A stretch of 64,000 nt of DNA from Granulicella paludicola. GTDB taxonomy: Bacteria > Acidobacteriota > Terriglobia > Terriglobales > Acidobacteriaceae. Of the stretch, positions 59,553 through 64,000 are shown piece after piece. Numbering within the stretch: position 1 is the first letter of the stretch; the number at the start of each line of letters is the position of its first letter. The translations under genes and the position numbers were made by a program. Location: assembly GCF_025685545.1 (NCBI RefSeq), contig NZ_JAGSYC010000026.1, positions 310,001-374,000 of the forward strand, written 5' to 3'. The notes below the pieces were generated by a model that did not search any database, had not been told where the DNA came from, and saw only the letters and a list, made by a program, of their open reading frames with translations.

Positions 59553-61163
59553 TTGAAGATCGTCCTCGCCGAAAAAGTCTCGCCCGCCACGCTCGCCATC
59601 TTCCAGAAAGAGGCTGGCTGGAACGTCATCACCGCCGACAAGATCACCGACCTCCCCGCCGAACTCGCCGACGCTGATGCCCTCATCGTTCGCTCGGCTG
59701 TGCAGGCGGACGCGAAGTTGCTCGCAGCCGCTCCGAAACTCCGCATCATCGGTCGCGCAGGCGTAGGCGTAGACAATATCGACGCCGTCGAGGCCACCAA
59801 GCGCGGCATCGTCGTCATGAACACCCCCGGCGCCAACGCCGTCGCCGTCGCCGAACTCACACTTGGCCTGATGATCTCCATGTGCCGCAAGATCCCGCAG
59901 GCCAACAGCACCATGCACGCCGGCAAGTGGGACAAGAAGTCCCTCCAGGGCACCGAGCTCCGCGGCAAGACCCTCGGCATCGTCGGCTGCGGCCGCATCG
60001 GTCTCGAAGTCGCCCGCCGGGCTAAAGCTTTTGGGATGAACCTCATCGGCTACGATCCCTTCATCGCTCCCGTCATCGCGCGCGAGAACGGCATCACGCT
60101 CGTGCCCATCGACGACATCTTCGGCCAGTCCGACTACCTCTCCCTGCACGTCGGTCTTACCCCGCAGACCGAAGGCCTCATCAATAAGACCTCCATCGCC
60201 ATCATGAAGAAGGGCATCCGCATCGTGAACTGCGCCCGCGGTGAGCTCATCGTCGACGAGGCGCTCGCCGAGGCGATTAAGTCCGGCCACGTCGCCGGTG
60301 CTGCCCTCGATGTCTTCCGCTCCGAGCCGCTCAAGGATTCCCCCTACTTCGGTCTCGACAACGTGCTCCTCTCACCGCACATCGCCGGTTCCACCGACGA
60401 AGCGCAGGAGGCCATCGGCATTCAGCTCGCCAATCAGGTCCGCGATTACCTCAAGCTCGGCGTCGTTCAAAACGCCGTCAACGTGGCTTCGCTCTCTGAA
60501 GACGAGTACAGCGAAGTCTCGCCCTACATCGAGATGGCTGCCCGCCTCGGCCAGCTTCTCAGCCACGCTGGCGGCGACGGCAGCAGCAGCACCGAGTCCA
60601 TCTCGCTCACCTACAACGGTCGTCTCGCGCAGCTGAAGACCGATATGATCCGCAACGCGGCCATCTCCGGTGCGCTTCATGGTGCCGATGGCGTCAACCG
60701 CATCAACGCCTCCGCCGTCGCTGGCGAACGCGGCATCCGCGTGCAGGAAGACAAGCGCGAGCACGTCTCCGGAGGCACCGGCGCAACCCTGCGCCTCGGC
60801 CTCCACTGGACGCGCGGCAGCGAGCATGGCGATTGGACCGCGCTCGCCACCGTTCTCCACGGCCACTCGCCGCGCCTGCTCAGCTACGATGGCATCGACA
60901 TCGAGGCGGAGCTCGCCGGGACCCTCGTCATCATCCGCAACCAGGACGTCCCGGGCGTCATCGGCCGTATCGGCACCATCCTCGGCGAGGCGAAGCTGAA
61001 CATCGCCAACTTCGCCCTCGGCCGCAGCAAGACGCACGGCAACGCGCTCGCCGTCGTCCAGATCGACACCCCAGCAGCCGACGCACTCAACAAGGCCATC
61101 GCCGAACTCCGTAAGGTCGACGCGATCACCAGCGTCCGCGTCGTCGAACTCGGCGCTCTGTAA
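59553..61163 (+). CDS. serA: D-3-phosphoglycerate dehydrogenase
   Basis: SerA oxidises 3-phosphoglycerate with NAD, opening the serine pathway. The 536-residue form is the long type: catalytic and NAD domains (TLGIVGCGRIGLEVARRAKA near 140-160; catalytic His276 in LLSPHIAGSTDEA), an intervening ASB domain (about 320-450) and a C-terminal ACT domain (about 455-530, LVIIRNQDVPGVIGRIGTIL) for serine feedback control. The start is a TTG at 59553, preceded by GGAGA; no ATG or GTG gives the conserved KIVLAEKVSPATL start. Third codon positions are dominated by C. A complex inverted repeat follows, and the acyltransferase gene starts within it. Confidence 0.97.
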   Translation: MKIVLAEKVSPATLAIFQKEAGWNVITADKITDLPAELADADALIVRSAVQADAKLLAAAPKLRIIGRAGVGVDNIDAVEATKRGIVVMNTPGANAVAVAELTLGLMISMCRKIPQANSTMHAGKWDKKSLQGTELRGKTLGIVGCGRIGLEVARRAKAFGMNLIGYDPFIAPVIARENGITLVPIDDIFGQSDYLSLHVGLTPQTEGLINKTSIAIMKKGIRIVNCARGELIVDEALAEAIKSGHVAGAALDVFRSEPLKDSPYFGLDNVLLSPHIAGSTDEAQEAIGIQLANQVRDYLKLGVVQNAVNVASLSEDEYSEVSPYIEMAARLGQLLSHAGGDGSSSTESISLTYNGRLAQLKTDMIRNAAISGALHGADGVNRINASAVAGERGIRVQEDKREHVSGGTGATLRLGLHWTRGSEHGDWTALATVLHGHSPRLLSYDGIDIEAELAGTLVIIRNQDVPGVIGRIGTILGEAKLNIANFALGRSKTHGNALAVVQIDTPAADALNKAIAELRKVDAITSVRVVELGAL

Positions 61164-61180
61164 TCCCCGCCCTGAGTCAC

Positions 61181-61254
61181 AGCTCCTAGCTGTTAGCCTT
61201 TAGCTCTTAGCCTCTTGGCTAAAAGCTAGGAGCCAGCAGCTAGGAGCTTTTCTT
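61181..61254 (+). repeat. nested inverted repeat / terminator carrying the next gene's ribosome binding site
   Basis: The outer arms AGCTCCTAGCTG (61181-61192) and CAGCTAGGAGCT (61237-61248) are perfectly complementary. Inside, AGCTCTTAGCC/GGCTAAAAGCT pair with one mismatch around a TCTT loop (61202-61227). The motif GCTAGGAGC occurs twice in the right half. TTTTCTT follows, as in a terminator. The AGGAG at 61242-61246 is the ribosome binding site of the acyltransferase (start TTG 61253), so the stem would hide it when folded. Confidence 0.65.
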
Positions 61255-62368
61255 GTCCGCGAACGAAAAACCCAGCTTCTACATCCCGGGTCTCGACGGC
61301 ACCCGCGCCATCGCCTTTCTGCTTGTCTTCTGGGCCCATGCCCTGCCCGGCATCAGCTACTACATCCCCGCGACGCTCGGCGTCACCATCTTCTTCTTCC
61401 TCTCCGGCTACCTCATCACCACCCTGCTGCGCCGTGAGCTCGCAGCCACCGGAACTATCGCCCTCCGCGACTTCTACCTGCGCCGCGCGCTGCGCATCTT
61501 CGTCCCGCTCTACGTCGTCTATGCCCTCAGCGCCGCCTTCGCCTACTTCGCACTGCATGAGTCCGTGGGCAACTGGAAGGGCTTCTTTTCGCTGCTCTTC
61601 TACTACTACAACTACACCGTCGTGCTCGACCTCAAGGCCTGGGTTCCGCTCGGCCTGAACGTCATCTGGTCCCTTTGCGTAGAAGAGCACTTCTACCTGC
61701 TCTTCCCGCTCGTCTACCTCGCCCTCGCCCGCAGTCGCATCGCACGCTCCACCCAGACTCGCCTGCTCATCGGCTTTTGCCTCCTCGAACTGCTCTGGCG
61801 CTTTATCCTGATAGCCGTCCTGCACAATCAACACCTCTGGACCTACTACGCCACTGACGCCCGGCTCGACTCCATCCTCTGGGGTTCAGTCCTCGCACTC
61901 ACTAACAACCCCGTCTCCATCGGCGCCAGCGAAAAGCAGGATCGCTCCATCCTCCCTGCACACCACCAGAGCCTCGCCTTTATCGCCGCTCTGCTCGTGC
62001 TGGCCGCCTCGCTGTTACCCCGCAGCATCGTCTACAAGGAGTCCCTGCGCTACACCCTGCAAGCCCTCGCCCTCTACATCATCTTCAGCTTCATCCTTCC
62101 TAACATTGGCCGTACTTCCCTTCGCTGGCTGGAGTGGAAGCCGCTGCGGTACCTCGGCTGGATCTCCTACGTCCTCTACCTCAGCCACGACTTCATCCTG
62201 AACGTGCTTACGCGCCGCTGGCCGGACCGCTTCACCTTCACCGGTCCCCTGGCCTTCGTCCTCAGCCTCGCCTTCGCCACGGCTCTCCGGTACACCCTCG
62301 AACTTCCCTTGCAGCGCGTCCGGGCCCGGTTGCGTCCGTCTTCACTTCCCGCGCCACAGTCCCAATAA
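61253..62368 (+). CDS. membrane acyltransferase family 3 (OafA-like)
   Basis: A 371-residue protein with about ten helices, starting at TTG 61253 six bases after AGGAG. Family marks: PGLDGTRAIAFLLVFWAHA near 11-29 with the catalytic His, GVTIFFFLSGYLITTLLRRE near 42-61, RDFYLRRALRIFVPLYV near 74 and SLCVEEHFYLLFPLVYLAL near 140. As with the gene at 34058, it probably acylates a surface sugar or lipid-linked intermediate. Several enzymes of this family act on O-antigen or peptidoglycan. Its ribosome binding site lies within the hairpin that ends serA, so expression may depend on whether that stem forms. Confidence 0.87.
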   Translation: MSANEKPSFYIPGLDGTRAIAFLLVFWAHALPGISYYIPATLGVTIFFFLSGYLITTLLRRELAATGTIALRDFYLRRALRIFVPLYVVYALSAAFAYFALHESVGNWKGFFSLLFYYYNYTVVLDLKAWVPLGLNVIWSLCVEEHFYLLFPLVYLALARSRIARSTQTRLLIGFCLLELLWRFILIAVLHNQHLWTYYATDARLDSILWGSVLALTNNPVSIGASEKQDRSILPAHHQSLAFIAALLVLAASLLPRSIVYKESLRYTLQALALYIIFSFILPNIGRTSLRWLEWKPLRYLGWISYVLYLSHDFILNVLTRRWPDRFTFTGPLAFVLSLAFATALRYTLELPLQRVRARLRPSSLPAPQSQ

Positions 62369-62468
62369 TCTCCCGAATCCTGTAGACTTAGTGAGTCGAA
62401 GAGCGGCCGGTCCGTTCCAGCAGCTGCCGTGATTTTCACTGTTATTGAGTCAGGAAAAGCCCTCCCCC

Positions 62469-63521
62469 ATGGTCAAGTTTCGTCGTAACACCTCGCTCCT
62501 GTTTCTCTCCTCCTTCGTCCTGCTCAGCGGTTGCCACAAGGGCCCGCAGGATGGCGTCGTCGCTACTGTGAACGGTCGCCCCATTCAGCAGACTGAAGTC
62601 GATAAGGTCTACGCGCAGCAGCTGGCATCCAACCCGCAGCAGCAGTCGCCCTCGCCCGATCAGTCCGACTCGCTGAAGCTGAACATCCTCAAGGAGCTGA
62701 TCGGCGAAGAGATCGTCGAGCAGCGCGCGGCCAAGCAGAACCTTGTCGCCTCCGATGCCGATGTCGACGCGAAGATCGCCGAGATGAAGGCTCCCTACAC
62801 CGAGGAGCAGTTCCAGGCGCGCCTCAAGGCCTCGAACCTCACCATCGACGAGCTCCGCCGCGACCTACGCCGCTCGCTCACCCAGACCAAGCTGCTCAAC
62901 AAGGAGATCAACTCCAAGATCAGCGTCACCGACAGCGACGTGACCAACTACTACAACGCGCACAAGGCCGAGTTCAATCTTCGCGAGCCGCAGTATCACC
63001 TAGCCCAGATCCAGGTCACCGATCAAGGCTCTGCTCCCTCCGGCAACCTCCAGAACAACAAGGCCAACGGCGACGAAGATGCGCATAAGAAGATCCAGGC
63101 TCTGAAGAACCGCATCGATGCCGGCGAAGACTTCGGCCAGCTCGCAGCCATGTTCTCCGAACGCCAGGACACCGCTCCGAACCAGGGCGATATGGGCTTT
63201 GTGGCTGAGTCGCAGATGAAGGGCGACCCCGCAACCTACGAAGCTATCGTCAAGCTCAAGCCAGGTGAGACCACCGAAATCCTGCCACTGCTCGATGCCA
63301 ATACGCATAAGACTGCGGGTTATTCGATCTACAAACTCATCAGCAAGGACGCCGCCGGACAACGCGACCTCTCCGATCCCCGCGTCCAGCAGGCCATTCG
63401 CCAGCAGCTCCACGACAGCCGCTCCCAGCTGCTGACCGGCGCCTACTACGAGATGTTGCACGATCAGGCCAAGATCGAAAACTACCTCGCTGAAAAAATC
63501 TTCAAGGACGTAGCGAAGTAA
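62469..63521 (+). CDS. PpiC/SurA-type peptidyl-prolyl isomerase lipoprotein
   Basis: A 350-residue lipoprotein (LSSFVLLSGC, Cys near residue 22) from ATG 62469; a TTG at 62445 would add eight polar residues. After the Cys comes a SurA-N-like helical domain (VATVNGRPIQQTEVDKVYAQ near 31-50, LKELIGEEIVEQRAA near 77). A parvulin-type PPIase domain (about 180-300) carries the text YHLAQIQV, DFGQLAAMFSERQDTAPNQG and DMGFV. A C-terminal helix follows (about 305-345). SurA/PrsA-like proteins escort outer-membrane or exported proteins. As an anchored form it could serve LptD and the barrels coded here. Its stop overlaps the start of a cytochrome c gene (TAATG). Confidence 0.88.
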   Translation: MVKFRRNTSLLFLSSFVLLSGCHKGPQDGVVATVNGRPIQQTEVDKVYAQQLASNPQQQSPSPDQSDSLKLNILKELIGEEIVEQRAAKQNLVASDADVDAKIAEMKAPYTEEQFQARLKASNLTIDELRRDLRRSLTQTKLLNKEINSKISVTDSDVTNYYNAHKAEFNLREPQYHLAQIQVTDQGSAPSGNLQNNKANGDEDAHKKIQALKNRIDAGEDFGQLAAMFSERQDTAPNQGDMGFVAESQMKGDPATYEAIVKLKPGETTEILPLLDANTHKTAGYSIYKLISKDAAGQRDLSDPRVQQAIRQQLHDSRSQLLTGAYYEMLHDQAKIENYLAEKIFKDVAK

Positions 63522-63922
63522 TGCAGGGGACAAGGGAGAGAGGAGTGAGGAAAGGTGCCTACTGCCGAACTCGTAGCGGCTTCGCCTTTGCTTTTCTCCT
63601 CTCTCCCCTAGCCTCCCTCCTCTGTAGTTGCCACTCCTACCCTCCGCCTACGCCGCTCAATCAGCTCACCACGCAGGAGAGCCGCGGCCACGAGGTCTTC
63701 GAGCAGCGCTGCTCGCTTTGCCACTATGATCGCCGCGACGACTCCCTGCATGGCCCGCCGCTGATCAGCGTCTTCAAGAAGCCGTATCTGCACTCCGGTG
63801 CGCCTGCCAACGACGCCCGCGTGACCGACACCATTCTGCGTGGCCACGGCATGATGCCCGCACAGCCCAACATCGAGTCGGACGACATCACCGATCTGCT
63901 CGCCTATCTGCACACGTTGTAA
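63521..63922 (+). CDS. small c-type cytochrome
   Basis: A 133-residue class I cytochrome. The N-terminus is basic (RERGVRKG) and then hydrophobic (FAFAFLLSPLASLLCSC), so it may be a lipoprotein or simply exported. The heme motif is CSLCH (C64, C67, H68), and the axial Met is probably one of the pair in GHGMMPAQPNI near 110-120. The start overlaps the stop of the PpiC-type gene (TAATG), so they are translationally coupled. A third gene begins 13 bases after its end. Electron partners are unknown. Coupling a cytochrome with a folding factor hints at joint export or redox quality control. Confidence 0.85.
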   Translation: MQGTRERGVRKGAYCRTRSGFAFAFLLSPLASLLCSCHSYPPPTPLNQLTTQESRGHEVFEQRCSLCHYDRRDDSLHGPPLISVFKKPYLHSGAPANDARVTDTILRGHGMMPAQPNIESDDITDLLAYLHTL

Positions 63923-63934
63923 GGAACCATCCGC

Positions 63935-64000
63935 ATGTCCGACACACCCCAGATTCCGCCCGTACGTCAGCCGCTGCTCCCCGGCATGGCGATGATCTGC
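63935..64000 (+). CDS. N-terminal fragment of an unidentified protein
   Basis: An ATG at 63935 follows AAGGA at nine bases spacing, and the frame is open to the window's end (22 codons, MSDTPQIPPVRQPLLPGMAM...). The start is Pro-rich with no signal peptide visible. It closely follows the cytochrome gene and probably belongs to the same operon. Too little is present to name it. Confidence 0.5.
   Translation, partial: MSDTPQIPPVRQPLLPGMAMIC

Overview
The window is a stretch of chromosome, not a plasmid, phage or genomic island. It is GC-rich (roughly 60 percent by eye) and densely packed. It encodes LptD (outer membrane), MurQ (peptidoglycan recycling), TonB C-terminal domain proteins, several lipoproteins, c-type cytochromes, MoaA, GatB, RuvB, Mfd, SerA and Ppc. 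The gene style suggests a soil Acidobacteriota of class Terriglobia (Terriglobus/Granulicella/Edaphobacter type): cytochrome-monooxygenase-TPR fusions, DUF885 peptidase-like proteins, signal-peptide TonB_C proteins and many secreted hypotheticals. That placement is inference from family recognition; no rRNA is present to confirm it. I saw no tRNA, rRNA, CRISPR array, insertion sequence or prophage gene.

Layout. 1-7 kb: plus-strand genes, namely the tail of a coiled-coil protein (ABC-F-like), an unknown protein, a ketopantoate-reductase-family protein, PEP carboxylase, a secreted esterase and a Tat-type metallo-beta-lactamase-fold enzyme. 7-14 kb: a Tat-type carboxylesterase, a small membrane-anchored protein, an MFS exporter, MurQ, an unusual glycerophosphodiesterase and RuvB. 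14.5-18 kb: a tight cassette of a small YIDPGTG protein, a kinase-like/methyltransferase fusion and a membrane alkaline-phosphatase-superfamily enzyme. 18-25 kb: a two-repeat secreted protein, a predicted outer-membrane barrel, a TonB_C protein, a GH27 galactosidase, a zinc-ribbon thioredoxin, and a redoxin plus cytochrome/copper-monooxygenase/TPR operon. 25-35 kb: FmdB, MoaA, a GAF-GGDEF cyclase, GalU, a DUF885 protein, TonB_C, a GT87 mannosyltransferase-like protein and an acyltransferase. 35-46 kb: Mfd, a formate/nitrite-family channel, GatB, membrane proteins, a DHA2 exporter and a DedA-rhodanese fusion. 46-64 kb: a large lipoprotein, a histone-tail-like DUF6496 protein, a DUF5715 peptidase-like protein, a cytochrome, an RDD protein, LptD with a DsbA-like protein, two YgiB-like lipoproteins with a YgiC-like ATP-grasp ligase, an AmpH-like hydrolase, SerA, an acyltransferase, and a PpiC-type chaperone lipoprotein overlapping a cytochrome c.

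How the genes work together. Much of the window concerns the envelope: LPS transport (LptD), its likely folding helpers (DsbA-like oxidoreductase, PpiC/SurA-like lipoprotein), peptidoglycan turnover (MurQ, AmpH-like, DUF5715), polysaccharide building and decoration (GalU, GT87, two acyltransferase-3 proteins, the 14.6-17.9 kb cassette), and secreted hydrolases. Housekeeping genes are interspersed singly.

The best candidates for undescribed biology are the YIDPGTG/methyltransferase/AlkP cassette, a glycerophosphodiesterase that looks circularly permuted, the cytochrome-copper-monooxygenase-TPR fusion with its redoxin, and the duplicated YgiB-like lipoproteins ahead of a YgiC homologue. G/C strand composition also changes sign somewhere between about 6 and 11 kb, as expected near a replication terminus. 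Start codons were re-chosen where an internal start had a signal peptide, ribosome binding site or family boundary in its favour.
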